From positions 496,001 to 560,000 of the forward strand of contig JACRJM010000004.1 of assembly GCA_016219965.1 (NCBI GenBank): 64,000 bases of DNA, written 5' to 3'. Positions 23,198 to 31,646 of this stretch are shown here, piece by piece. The notes under the pieces were generated by a model, which saw only the letters and a program-made list of their open reading frames with translations, was not told the DNA's origin and did not search any database. Source of the stretch: Candidatus Schekmanbacteria bacterium (lineage in GTDB: Bacteria; Schekmanbacteria; GWA2-38-11; J061). The translations under genes were made by a program, and so were the position numbers. Each line of letters opens with the position of its first letter. Position 1 is the first letter of the stretch.

Positions 23198-25852
23198 TCA
23201 CTCTTCCAGTGCCATTGCGACTATCTCGGTGATGTCCATCATCTTTAAAGACGAGCCTGTTGCACCTATGGCTGTCTGGATTCCTGCATAGCAGAATGGG
23301 CAGCCTGAGACGATTGCACTTGCGCCGGTTTCTTCCGCATCCTGTACCCTCTTTACAGCGATCTTTGCCTGCACGTCAGGGTAGGCGATCCTGAATCCAC
23401 CGCCTGCTCCGCAGCAGCGGGAGTTCTCCCTATTCCTTTCCATCTCGACAAGCTCGATGCCGGGAATCGCTTTTATGACATTGCGCGGTGGTTCGAAAAG
23501 TTTAGTGTGGCGTCCGAGGTGGCAAGGGTCATGATAGGTGACCTTCATGTTGAGGTCTTTCTTGAATTTGAGTTTGCCTTCGTTGATAAGTTCTTCAAGG
23601 ACTTCGATTATATGTTTCACCTTGAAGTTCACATCTCCAAGAAGAGGGTAGTCATCTTTGAATGTCTTGTAACAGCCTGAGCATGATGTAACGACTGTTT
23701 CCACACCTAAGCTGTTATAAAGGTCAAGGGTCTTCCTTGCTACATTGTCAAACTCGCCGTCGCCCACTCTTTTCAATGTGCTGGCACAACAAAGCTCTTT
23801 TTTTCCGAGGGCTGCGAAATCAACCCCTGCTGACTGAAGTATGAAGGCGGTGTTGTATGCGACTTCCTTTACATTGGCATCAAATGACCCTATGCACCCA
23901 ACGTGGTAAAGCATAGAAGCTTTGTCTTTTGAGATGTCTTTTATCTTCTCTTTTACTCTGCCTTCTTTTGTTGCCATGCGCATCCATCTGTCGCGGCCTG
24001 TGCGGGGCTGCTGTAATGGGTTGTCATAGTTCTTGATACTCTTTATCAATGCCTCATGCTGTTCAAGGGGACCTAGTTTCATATCCCAGAACATCTTCCT
24101 CATACTTTCCCAGAGCTCGATGGTTTCGATACCGGTCTGGCATACTTCTCTGCATGCTCCGCATGTGGTGCACTGATATGCCCTCTCAACAAACTCTTTG
24201 GAAAACTCAGGGTTTTCACCTTTAAGCGCTTCAGTTACAGTGTGAATCTTTCCGCGAGCAGTCAAACCCTCCCATCCTATTTCTTCAAATGTGGGGCACA
24301 CTGCAACGCAGAATCCGCACTTGGCACAGCTCCATAAATCCTGCGCATGTTTTTCTATATCTTTCAAACCGCTAGGCGCATCACCTTCAAGTTTTCCTTC
24401 AATTGATGGTCCCATTATTTTAAGGCCTAAACTTGCAAGCTTTCCTCCTCCCATCATTCCAAGGGAATGGAGAAATGGCAGGACAGGACCGAACTTTGTC
24501 CTGAACTCGAAAAACTTCCCCGGATTTAAGATAGAGCTAGGATCTAATTTTTTCTTTAGTGACTTTAAAGATTCAAGCTCTTTTGAGCTGAATCTCTTAT
24601 TGATATATATCGCATTCCATATTCCGGTGCCGTAAGGCATGCCGCCGTGTTTAAAAGCAATCTTGAGGGCAGAGTCTATAATCAACAGATGCTCTATGTA
24701 TTTTTCTGTTTTTCGTTCATCTGTGAGATAGGTTGCCATCACAAGCGCCTTCTTGGGGGCAATGATATGAACCTCGGTCATTACTTCTATGCCGCGCTTT
24801 TTGAATAACGAGTTTGTCTCATTAATTACTTTTTCAAGTGAATCATATGATACGATAAATTCTGCGGCAAGAAGAGACGGACCTTTCTTTTTTACTCTCA
24901 TTGGATAGAAACGTTCATCCCAGTGGTGCGATGCTGTATCTGCATCATGCTCAATTGTGTCGTATTTGCCGGCGATGGATTTTGTTTTTGCCAGAACATC
25001 TTCGCAGTTGTTTCCCTCGAAACGGACTATAACAGTTGAGTTTTCTATTTTATGACCGGCTTCGGACTCAAGCTCTCCCCTTGCTTTTGATGAAGCGCTG
25101 TTTTCAAACTTCATAAAGTAAGGCGCTATGCCGGAAGCTGTGACTTCATTCATGAATTTTAAAGGTGACGAATCGTCTTTGAATTCGAGCAGTAGTGTTG
25201 CCGTTGTTTCAGGAAGCTTTCTTAGGCTTAATATTACTTCCGTGATTATGGCAATTTCTCCCTCAGTTGCAACAAGCGCATTTATCAATTCATTGTCAGC
25301 GGGTACAGTAAGTTCTTTTATCTTTCCGTCAGGTGTTACTATGGTCATCCCCTTTATATGCTCTCGAATGTGCCCGTATTGAAGAGAGCCTACGCCAAAA
25401 CCTCCGGTCGATATCCAACCTGCGACAGTGCTTGATGGGGCGCTGGTAGGATAGGATTTTACGCAGAGGCCATGTTTTTTGAGCTCAAGATCAAGTTTCT
25501 GCCATGCAATGCCTGCCTCAACTGCGGCAGTTTCATTCGCATTGTCCACCTTTATGAGCCTGTTCATCTTGGTCATGTCTATTATTATGCCGCCTTTGGT
25601 GGGTATTACACCTCCAAGGGCAGATGATGCCATGCCGCGCGGAATAACAGAGACTTTCCGTTCAGCGGCGAACTTCATGATGGCGCTTACTTCCTCTGTT
25701 GACTGAGGGCGCACGACAGCGTCAGCCATTGAAGTTGCGAGTTTCCTGAAAACACGGGGTATTGAAGCCATGTCATGGCTGTACTGCTTTAACTCATTTG
25801 AGTCGAATGCAGCGTCATCTTCACCTACGATATTCTTAAGCTCTTCAAACAT
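23198..25852 (-). CDS. FAD-linked oxidase fused to CCG-type iron-sulfur reductase (GlcD-GlcF fusion)
   Basis: About 884 residues from the ATG that follows AGGAG; an upstream start at 25930 lacks a good site. The N-terminal half is a GlcD/D-lactate dehydrogenase-type FAD domain (RPQSTEEVSAIMKFAAERK, STVAGWISTGGFGVGSLQYG). Two 4Fe-4S motifs follow (CAKCGFCVAVCP and CTTCGACREVC), then two CCG cysteine-rich domains (CCASTLKRVG...CSGC; CCGAGGGFR...CPFC). Single-chain D-2-hydroxyacid dehydrogenases of this layout oxidise lactate, glycolate or 2-hydroxyglutarate and pass electrons to quinone or to electron-transfer flavoprotein. Substrate cannot be read from sequence. Normal length for the fusion type. 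Confidence 0.88.
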   Translation of the reverse strand: MFEELKNIVGEDDAAFDSNELKQYSHDMASIPRVFRKLATSMADAVVRPQSTEEVSAIMKFAAERKVSVIPRGMASSALGGVIPTKGGIIIDMTKMNRLIKVDNANETAAVEAGIAWQKLDLELKKHGLCVKSYPTSAPSSTVAGWISTGGFGVGSLQYGHIREHIKGMTIVTPDGKIKELTVPADNELINALVATEGEIAIITEVILSLRKLPETTATLLLEFKDDSSPLKFMNEVTASGIAPYFMKFENSASSKARGELESEAGHKIENSTVIVRFEGNNCEDVLAKTKSIAGKYDTIEHDADTASHHWDERFYPMRVKKKGPSLLAAEFIVSYDSLEKVINETNSLFKKRGIEVMTEVHIIAPKKALVMATYLTDERKTEKYIEHLLIIDSALKIAFKHGGMPYGTGIWNAIYINKRFSSKELESLKSLKKKLDPSSILNPGKFFEFRTKFGPVLPFLHSLGMMGGGKLASLGLKIMGPSIEGKLEGDAPSGLKDIEKHAQDLWSCAKCGFCVAVCPTFEEIGWEGLTARGKIHTVTEALKGENPEFSKEFVERAYQCTTCGACREVCQTGIETIELWESMRKMFWDMKLGPLEQHEALIKSIKNYDNPLQQPRTGRDRWMRMATKEGRVKEKIKDISKDKASMLYHVGCIGSFDANVKEVAYNTAFILQSAGVDFAALGKKELCCASTLKRVGDGEFDNVARKTLDLYNSLGVETVVTSCSGCYKTFKDDYPLLGDVNFKVKHIIEVLEELINEGKLKFKKDLNMKVTYHDPCHLGRHTKLFEPPRNVIKAIPGIELVEMERNRENSRCCGAGGGFRIAYPDVQAKIAVKRVQDAEETGASAIVSGCPFCYAGIQTAIGATGSSLKMMDITEIVAMALEE

Positions 25853-25952
25853 CAGCAGTCTCCTTTTCTTATCACTTATGAACATATAACTTTTATATTC
25901 AAGGATGTCTTTTGTCAAATAGAGAGACAATAGTTTAAAAAGTCTTTTTTTG

Positions 25953-25961
25953 TGGTATAAT
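25953..25961 (+). promoter_or_regulatory. extended -10 promoter, likely leaderless transcript
   Basis: TGGTATAAT at 25953-25961 is a perfect extended -10. Transcription would start near 25968, only one or two bases before the ATG at 25970, and no SD is present. No convincing -35. Confidence 0.5.
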
Positions 25962-25969
25962 AAAAAACT

Positions 25970-26596
25970 ATGAAACGCTTAATGCTGATTACAATAGCCT
26001 TTGCAATTTTAGCCTCCTCCTGCACGACGGCGGGGAAAAAGACGGCTTCTCCGCTTTTGCCATACTGTGAAGGCGGACAACAGGTTAAAATGGCTATACT
26101 CCCTTTTGAAAACTATTCTTCCCATCCTGATGCGGCAGCAATGATAAGGAATAATTTTTACAGAGCATTATCAACTGCAAAGCTCGAAGATATTGAGCTT
26201 TGGAAAATTGATTCCATTCTTGACTCTAAGGGGATATTTACTACTGATGACATAAAAAAGCTTACTCCTCAGGAACTTGGGAAAATGCTTGGCGCAGATT
26301 TGATTCTCTTTGGCGCTGTAAAAAGGCAGGATGCATTGTACATGGTACTTTATTCAGTTGTAACTGTTGAGGTAGAGATCAACATCGTAGATGCGGCGAC
26401 AGGCAATACGGTTTGGAAAAGCGCAAGAAGTCTCAAAAATATTGGAGGGACTTTCCCGACTGTACCTTTTGAGTGGGCAAGTCTTTTCCCATCGCCCATT
26501 ACATCGCTTATAAGCCTGAGTAAAAAGTCTTTTGAACTTACGTCATGGGAACTCTGCTCTTCAATAGCCGGCGAGATGACAGACGGTATAAAATAG
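25970..26596 (+). CDS. DUF799/GNA1162-like lipoprotein
   Basis: A 208-residue lipoprotein with signal peptide and lipobox (ILASSCTTAGKK). The mature part has VKMAILPFENYSSHPDAAAMIRN (split here: the pattern is LPFENYS then an MIRNNFY segment), LTPQELGKMLGADLILFGAV, and VDAATGNTVWKS. This matches the CsgG/LpoB/GNA1162 superfamily of envelope lipoproteins that combine a Rossmann-like fold with a P-F-x-N-x-S start. Probable role in outer-membrane or peptidoglycan-associated assembly. It starts without an SD next to an extended -10. Confidence 0.75.
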   Translation: MKRLMLITIAFAILASSCTTAGKKTASPLLPYCEGGQQVKMAILPFENYSSHPDAAAMIRNNFYRALSTAKLEDIELWKIDSILDSKGIFTTDDIKKLTPQELGKMLGADLILFGAVKRQDALYMVLYSVVTVEVEINIVDAATGNTVWKSARSLKNIGGTFPTVPFEWASLFPSPITSLISLSKKSFELTSWELCSSIAGEMTDGIK

Positions 26597-26631
26597 AGCA
26601 CGCATAGGCATTTTGTGGAGGTAATAAGATA

Positions 26632-27408
26632 ATGGAATATGAAGACATAAAATATGAGAAGTCTGGGGGCATAGCCAAAATAATAATCAACAGACCTGAA
26701 AAAGGGAACATGTTCAGGGTGAAAACTGTTGAGGAGATGATTGATGCTTTTTCAGATGTAAGGAAAGATAAGACAGTTCGAGCAGCAGTGCTTCGCGGGG
26801 CAGGTGATAAGTTTTTCTGTATAGGCGGAGAAAAAGCTGAAAAAATCGGCTATCACTATGGGGCGACAATGCCAATAGTCGATCTTCATGAGCTTATAGA
26901 CAAGATTCAAAAGCCTGTGATTGCGGCGGTTAACGGCTATGCTGTGGGCGGCGGCAATGTGCTTCAGGCTATATGTGATTTATCAATAGCATCAGATAAA
27001 GCCATATTCAGGCAGGTTGGCCCTGCTATGGGAAGCTATGATGCGGGTTTTGGCATATGGTATCTTGAGCAAGTTGTGGGAAGAAAAAAGGCAAAGGAAA
27101 TGTGGATGCTAAACCGCAAGTACAGTGCACAGGAAGCTTTTACAATGGGTTTGGTAAACGACGTTGTGCCATACAAAAAGCTTGATGAGCGTGTAAATGA
27201 ATGGTGTGGGGAGCTTATAAAAAGGGGACCGCAGGCTCTCGCTGCAATAAAGACATCATTCTTTGCCATGCACAACGGCGTAGCTGGAATGGCTCGAATG
27301 TCACATGACATGCTTCTCCAGTATTATCTTGATACAAAAGAATCAAAAGAACTGCGTCGTGCATTCGAGAAAAAAGAGAAAGCGGACAAGAAGAAATTTT
27401 ACCGCTGA
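26632..27408 (+). CDS. crotonase-fold hydratase/hydrolase, BadI/MenB-like
   Basis: A 258-residue enoyl-CoA hydratase/isomerase superfamily protein. Signatures: IIINRPEKGN, the oxyanion-hole regions AAVLRGAGDKFFCIGG and AVNGYAVGGGNVLQAICDL, and QVGPAMGSYDAGFGIWYL. The GPxMGSxDxGxG segment is shared with 2-ketocyclohexanecarboxyl-CoA hydrolase (BadI, ring-cleaving) and dihydroxynaphthoyl-CoA synthase (MenB), rather than simple enoyl-CoA hydratases. No badD-K or men genes are adjacent, so which reaction it runs is open. SD GGAGG precedes. The AOR-ferredoxin pair 4 kb upstream would fit an aromatic or alicyclic acid pathway, but that link is speculative. Confidence 0.8.
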   Translation: MEYEDIKYEKSGGIAKIIINRPEKGNMFRVKTVEEMIDAFSDVRKDKTVRAAVLRGAGDKFFCIGGEKAEKIGYHYGATMPIVDLHELIDKIQKPVIAAVNGYAVGGGNVLQAICDLSIASDKAIFRQVGPAMGSYDAGFGIWYLEQVVGRKKAKEMWMLNRKYSAQEAFTMGLVNDVVPYKKLDERVNEWCGELIKRGPQALAAIKTSFFAMHNGVAGMARMSHDMLLQYYLDTKESKELRRAFEKKEKADKKKFYR

Positions 27409-27440
27409 TATAATACAGTTTAATGATGACCTAACAAAAG

Positions 27441-27499
27441 GTTTGGCAGTCCCCGCTTAGGCTTAAAACTTCATGCGCCTGCTGCGGGAACTGCCAAAC
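27441..27499 (+). repeat. intergenic stem-loop repeat, copy C
   Basis: Perfect 10-base terminal inverted repeat gtttggcagt / actgccaaac, an inner stem ccccgc / gcgggа-type pairing, and the shared centre cttaggcttaaaacttcatg then cgcctgc. Same family as copies A, B and D. Confidence 0.75.
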
Positions 27500-27545
27500 T
27501 AATAATTAGATAAAACTAATTGAATAAAACTAATATGAGAGAATT

Positions 27546-27800
27546 ATGAGCTGGATAAAACTTGCATTAATGTCTGTTGCCGGGATTGTTATAATCTTCT
27601 TCGTTGCTTTTTATGCCTTGTTAACTGTGGCGATTTTTCTGGCTATTGTCATTACGGCTGCTGTGGTCCTTGTTTCCTGGAAAATACCGGTGCTTGTTGG
27701 AATAAAGGAAAAAAATATCATCTTTATGCCATTCTTTCTTTTAAATACGGCTCTCATAACTGTTGTATTGATATCTCTTTTATTCAGAGTAATCTGGTAA
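27546..27800 (+). CDS. small two-helix membrane protein
   Basis: An 84-residue, almost wholly hydrophobic protein: two strongly hydrophobic stretches in the first 45 residues (LMSVAGIVIIFFVAFYALLT and AIFLAIVITAAVVLVSW) and another near the C terminus (FFLLNTALITVVLISLLF). No motif or family recognised. SD (GAGAGAATT) is weak. It is close to the next lipoprotein gene (6 bases), so probably cotranscribed. Confidence 0.55.
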   Translation: MSWIKLALMSVAGIVIIFFVAFYALLTVAIFLAIVITAAVVLVSWKIPVLVGIKEKNIIFMPFFLLNTALITVVLISLLFRVIW

Positions 27801-27806
27801 CAGTCT

Positions 27807-28358
27807 GTGTTTAAAACAAAAGCGAAATTAGTGGCAGTTGTAATAATTGTCGCGCATTTTCTATTAGCAGCCTGCATTCCTGTAGGCAGACCTCCTGAAA
27901 AACATCAGTTTGAGTTTTCAAGGGTATATAAAAATGATAAGGCACTGTTACATAATGCGGTGTTAAAAGCCTTGCAGGAAAGAGGTTTTGAAATTATAAG
28001 TGACTCAGGTGTTCCGGGAAAAATCGAGACTAACTGGCTTGAAATAGATAAATCTTATTATTATGGAACATTTGAAAGGCGCGGAATAAAAGATTATTGT
28101 GATTGCGGACGTCCTGATCTGAATTGGACATACGACAGGATGAAGACGAAGGTCGCAATACTGGCAGATGAACGGCAGGAAGGCATGGCATTGGTGATTT
28201 CGGCAAACTATGCGACATATGCTTCATACACCCCGTGCATATCTCTGGCTATTCGAGATCCTGATGAACAGGGAATGGGCTTTATGAAAAAATGTGAATC
28301 CACGGGAGAGCTTGAAAAAGAACTTTTTACAAATATTCAAAATAATCTATCAGAATAA
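27807..28358 (+). CDS. lipoprotein, BamC-like fold possible
   Basis: A 183-residue lipoprotein with GTG start, a signal peptide and lipobox (FLLAACIPVGRPP). The mature part begins with a helix-strand unit (LHNAVLKALQERGFEIISD) and has four Cys later (YCDCGRPDL, CISLAI, KKCEST). The pattern of an ALxxxGF start followed by a strand resembles the BamC or YajI-type lipoprotein fold, but I cannot confirm it. Located between a small membrane protein and a DsbA-like protein, which could handle its cysteines. Confidence 0.6.
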   Translation: MFKTKAKLVAVVIIVAHFLLAACIPVGRPPEKHQFEFSRVYKNDKALLHNAVLKALQERGFEIISDSGVPGKIETNWLEIDKSYYYGTFERRGIKDYCDCGRPDLNWTYDRMKTKVAILADERQEGMALVISANYATYASYTPCISLAIRDPDEQGMGFMKKCESTGELEKELFTNIQNNLSE

Positions 28359-28395
28359 TTTATCAGAATAATCTAACAAATGGAGGGTCTGTAAA

Positions 28396-29070
28396 GTGAG
28401 ATCAAGAGCAAAGTTTGCACTAAATATTTTAGGCTGCCTGATATTTTTTGTTTTAGTTAATGTTATGTCAACCTGCTTTGCAGAAGAAAGCTTCTGTTCT
28501 TTGACATCTCCGTCAAAGTGTTCCGGCACACAGCTTACGATTTATGAGTATTCAGATTTTCAGTGCGGCTATTGTGCAAAGGTTCAGCCGACAGTGAATA
28601 AGATACTGTCTGAGTACGGGGACAGGATAAAGTTTGTTTATAAGCAGTTTCCACTGCCGGTTTTTGTTCATAAAGATGCAATGAATGCGTCAAAGGCATC
28701 GGTGGCTGCTCTGAAGCAGGGGAAGTTCTGGGAGATGCATGACTTGCTGTTCAAAGACCAGAGAAAACTTAAGATGGAAGATCTTCTGGCGTATGCAGGA
28801 GAGCTTAATCTCGACATGGAGCAATTCAAAAAAGACATGAACAGCAAGGAAGTATTGGACATGATTAATGCAGAGATAGAAGAAGGAAAAAAGCTTGGAG
28901 TCCTCGCAACACCGAATTTCATCATTGGCGAAACCAGCATCCTCGGCGCAAAACCATACGAAGTATTCAAGGCAGCCATTGACGAAGCCCTTGCAAAAGC
29001 TAATAAGGTTGAGAATAAGATCGAGACTAAGGCCGAGCAGTCAGTCCAGAAGCTGGACGTAGCGAAGTGA
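28396..29070 (+). CDS. exported DsbA-like thiol:disulfide oxidoreductase
   Basis: 224 residues with GTG start and GGAGG SD. A signal segment (about 1-28) is followed by a thioredoxin-fold domain with the active site in SDFQCGYCAKVQP (CGYC), the DsbA-type helical insert, and the cis-Pro region LGVLATPNFIIGE. The DSBA/Thioredoxin_4 type catalyses or isomerises disulfide bonds in the envelope. The helical C-terminal tail (AKANKVENKIETKAEQS) is an extension. No DsbB-like partner is nearby. Confidence 0.82.
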   Translation: MRSRAKFALNILGCLIFFVLVNVMSTCFAEESFCSLTSPSKCSGTQLTIYEYSDFQCGYCAKVQPTVNKILSEYGDRIKFVYKQFPLPVFVHKDAMNASKASVAALKQGKFWEMHDLLFKDQRKLKMEDLLAYAGELNLDMEQFKKDMNSKEVLDMINAEIEEGKKLGVLATPNFIIGETSILGAKPYEVFKAAIDEALAKANKVENKIETKAEQSVQKLDVAK

Positions 29071-29154
29071 TTTAAATGTTATTTGTTATCCGTTTTTCTT
29101 ATTCTGTTATCAGTTCTTTATATCTTTATATTTTGTCATCCCCTTTTCTTTTTT

Positions 29155-29225
29155 GTCATCCCCTCGAAAGAGGGGATCCAGAAATAATGAGTAAAACTGG
29201 ATCCCGCATCAAGTGCGGGATGACA
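29155..29225. repeat. GTCATCCCC-type double-hairpin repeat, copy 2
   Basis: 71 bases, the same length as the copy at 13079-13149 and differing at only a few positions, including a paired change in the right-hand stem (atcccgc/gcgggat). A partial extra gtcatcccc precedes it at 29135, as also at copy 1. Confidence 0.8.
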
Positions 29226-29314
29226 GCATTGTATTAACATTTTGATGCTTTGCAGTTATTTGGCGGGATTGTTCATTTCAAAATCATCAAAGATCATTTT
29301 AACCGGGAATAACA

Positions 29315-29373
29315 GGCTTGGCAGTTCTGCGGCAGGCGCCTGAAGTTTGAAGCCTAAGCAGGACTGCCAAGCC
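29315..29373 (-). repeat. intergenic stem-loop repeat, copy D
   Basis: Perfect 11-base terminal inverted repeat ggcttggcagt (29315-29325) / actgccaagcc (29363-29373). Read on the minus strand, the centre is cttaggcttcaaacttcagg then cgcctgc, matching copy C. Lies between convergent genes. Together with copy 2 of the double-hairpin repeat, it accounts for most of the 29071-29431 gap. Confidence 0.75.
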
Positions 29374-29431
29374 TCGTAGTACGTATAAATGATTTACCTG
29401 AATATGAAGTGTTAATCTCTGAAGCTGTTAT

Positions 29432-29830
29432 TTATCCGCTGATGATTTTTATATACACTGTCCGTGTTCTGCTTCCGTCGAATTCGCAGAAGTAAATACC
29501 CTGCCATGTTCCGAGGAGGAGACTGCCATCTTCGATTATTACGTTTACTGATGAGCCAACAAGAGATGCTTTTACATGGGCATCCGAGTTTCCCTCGGAA
29601 TGGGTGAATCTGCCTGATAATGGGATGAGTCTGTTAAGCTCACTTATGATATCTGCTTTTACGGATGGGTCTGCATTTTCATTTATAGTGACCCCTGCTG
29701 TTGTGTGAGGGATATAAACAGAGCAGATGCCGCTCCTTACTTTTGATTCTTTGACCGCCGACATAACTTCCTTTGTTATGTCGATTAACTCGTTCCGTTG
29801 CTTGCTCCTGACAGTTATTTTTTTTAGCAA
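29432..29830 (-). CDS. yjbQ: YjbQ/UPF0047 family protein
   Basis: A 132-residue protein of the UPF0047 family: GICSVYIPHTTAGVTINENA, HSEGNSDAHVKASLVGSS and GTWQGIYFCEFDG are all family signatures, with His residues at the active-site cleft. Family members show thiamine-phosphate synthase-like side activity; the physiological role is not settled. Stand-alone, converging on DsbA. Confidence 0.88.
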   Translation of the reverse strand: MLKKITVRSKQRNELIDITKEVMSAVKESKVRSGICSVYIPHTTAGVTINENADPSVKADIISELNRLIPLSGRFTHSEGNSDAHVKASLVGSSVNVIIEDGSLLLGTWQGIYFCEFDGSRTRTVYIKIISG

Positions 29831-29845
29831 TTTCCAACTATGAAT

Positions 29846-30103
29846 TTAAGGATTTGCCATACTTAGTTCTTCAATGGACGAATGTGTTCTCCACTTTTTT
29901 ACATTAAGAAATATAACTGGCTGACCTGATTCCTTATTTTTTAAGGATACATCTTTATGCCATTTATTAAATTCCTCTTCACCATCAACCTGAAATATTA
30001 TCATAGCATTGACAGGAATTTTCTTTGCTAGCTTCTCATTTTCCATTAGATATCTGTTAAATTCTGAAGAAAGCATTGTTATAAATTCTTTATAATTATT
30101 CAT
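29846..30103 (-). CDS. small protein of an unknown two-gene module (downstream)
   Basis: An 85-residue protein with helical start (MNNYKEFITMLSSEFNRYLM), then IIFQVDGEEEFNKWHKDVSL and VIFLNVKKWRTHSSIEEL. It overlaps the preceding gene by eight bases, so the two are translationally coupled. Size, pairing and AT-rich codon use suggest an accessory module such as a toxin-antitoxin-like pair, but no known family is recognised. Confidence 0.6.
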   Translation of the reverse strand: MNNYKEFITMLSSEFNRYLMENEKLAKKIPVNAMIIFQVDGEEEFNKWHKDVSLKNKESGQPVIFLNVKKWRTHSSIEELSMANP

Positions 30104-30413
30104 TTAAAACTCCTTTCAAAAACTCCTCTTTATATCTAACCCAATTCTCATTAATATCCCAGTCTCCATAGGTTAAAGCACTTTCAAAGCTAAGATTTAA
30201 TATTACTTTTATTTTATTACCCTTTATATCATATTTGTCCATATGGGAAAACTGATGAGAACAGTCATATCTAATAACTGGTTCCCATTCATTTTTGACT
30301 TTAATTTCCAGTTGGACAGTAAAATAAGCAATTCTACCTTCTTTGGTTTCATGATAATGTCTTTTTCGCACCCCGTCATCAAGGATAACAACAAAGTCAA
30401 CTATTCTTGACAT
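30096..30413 (-). CDS. small protein of an unknown two-gene module (upstream)
   Basis: A 105-residue beta-rich protein: VDFVVILDDGVRKRHYHET, AYFTVQLEIKVKNEWEPVI and YDCSHQFSHMDKYD, with several His and Asp residues clustered. It reads like a small RNA- or nucleotide-binding domain, without a recognisable motif. First gene of an overlapping pair with the 85-residue protein. Function unknown. Confidence 0.6.
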   Translation of the reverse strand: MSRIVDFVVILDDGVRKRHYHETKEGRIAYFTVQLEIKVKNEWEPVIRYDCSHQFSHMDKYDIKGNKIKVILNLSFESALTYGDWDINENWVRYKEEFLKGVLNE

Positions 30414-30467
30414 TTATCTTTCCTGTCTTGTCAGGTTTTTCCCAACCTGTTTGTAGTTTTGTATACA

Positions 30468-31622
30468 TTATCTTGAGTAGGGGTCGTCCTTCTTTATCCT
30501 GAATGCCGGCTCTTTCTTCTCACCCGGTTTACCCTGAGCTTGCTCCTGCTGCTGTTCATCCTGGATGGAATCCATCTTTATGCGGAGCCTCAGGTCATTT
30601 GCACTGTCGGCATAGGCGATCGCATTTTCATAAGATATCTTTCCATCTTTATAGAGGTTGAAGATCGACTGATCAAATGTCTGCATGCCTTCCTGGTTGC
30701 CACCTGCCATTGCATCTTTCAATGTCCCTATATCTTCCTTAAGGATCAGGTCTTTTACCCGCGATGTATCGAGCAATACTTCCATTGCTGCTGCCCGTTT
30801 GCCGTCTATGGTTGGAATAAGCCGCTGTGATACTATGGCTCTGATGTTAAGTGAAAGCAGGAGATAAACCTGTGGATGTCTCTCTATTGGGAAGAAATTG
30901 ATTACCCTTTCAATTGCCTGATTCGCATTGTTTGCGTGGAGCGTTCCAAGACAGAGATGCCCTGTTTCCGCAAATGTTATGGCTGCTTCCATTGTCTCAA
31001 CGTCCCTTATTTCACCAATAAGTATTACGTCTGGTGCCTGCCTTAGAGTGTTTCTGAGCGCATCTCCGAAAGAATGCGTATCAAAGCCGACTTCCCTCTG
31101 AGTGATAACAGATTTCTTGTGCGGATGGACAAACTCTATCGGGTCCTCTATAGATATTATATGTCCCGGCGAATTGGCATTACGGTGTTCAATCATTGCG
31201 GCAAGGGTCGTGGATTTACCTGAACCGGTTGCGCCAACCACCAATACGAGGCCGCGTTTAGTCATGATAATGTCTTTAAGTATGGAGGGGAGTTTGAGGT
31301 CGTCTATTGTTTTAATCTCAAGTTTGATCTGCCTTATGACCATTCCTACGTTGCCGCGCTGGTAAAAGATATTTACCCTGAATCTTCCAAGCTCCGGGTA
31401 AAAAAGGGCGAGATTCATTTCTTTTGAAACTTCAAACTCCGCTATCTGCCTGTCGCTCATTGCTTCATATGCAAGAGCCTTAGTATCATCAAATGTTAAC
31501 TCTTTGTCTCCCCATCGCTCAGTGATGCCCTCAGTCCTGTACATTGGAGGAAGTTCAGCAGTTATGTAGATATCAGAGGAATCCCGTCTTATCATTTCCT
31601 CAAGCAGTTCTTGTATTTTCAT
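30468..31622 (-). CDS. pilU: type IV pilus retraction ATPase PilU
   Basis: A 384-residue hexameric secretion-type ATPase. Walker A GATGSGKSTT, Walker B LRQAPDVILIGEIRD, and the AspHis-box-type segments (GTLHANNANQAIERV) are present. The C terminus has GMQTFDQSIFNLYKDGKI and ADSANDLRLRIK, typical of PilU rather than PilT. It ends with a charged Gln/Lys tail. It is the second gene of a pilT-pilU pair and would power pilus retraction together with PilT. No other pilus genes are in the window. Confidence 0.9.
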   Translation of the reverse strand: MKIQELLEEMIRRDSSDIYITAELPPMYRTEGITERWGDKELTFDDTKALAYEAMSDRQIAEFEVSKEMNLALFYPELGRFRVNIFYQRGNVGMVIRQIKLEIKTIDDLKLPSILKDIIMTKRGLVLVVGATGSGKSTTLAAMIEHRNANSPGHIISIEDPIEFVHPHKKSVITQREVGFDTHSFGDALRNTLRQAPDVILIGEIRDVETMEAAITFAETGHLCLGTLHANNANQAIERVINFFPIERHPQVYLLLSLNIRAIVSQRLIPTIDGKRAAAMEVLLDTSRVKDLILKEDIGTLKDAMAGGNQEGMQTFDQSIFNLYKDGKISYENAIAYADSANDLRLRIKMDSIQDEQQQEQAQGKPGEKKEPAFRIKKDDPYSR

Positions 31623-31646
31623 GATAGTCCTCCGGAAGGATAATGA

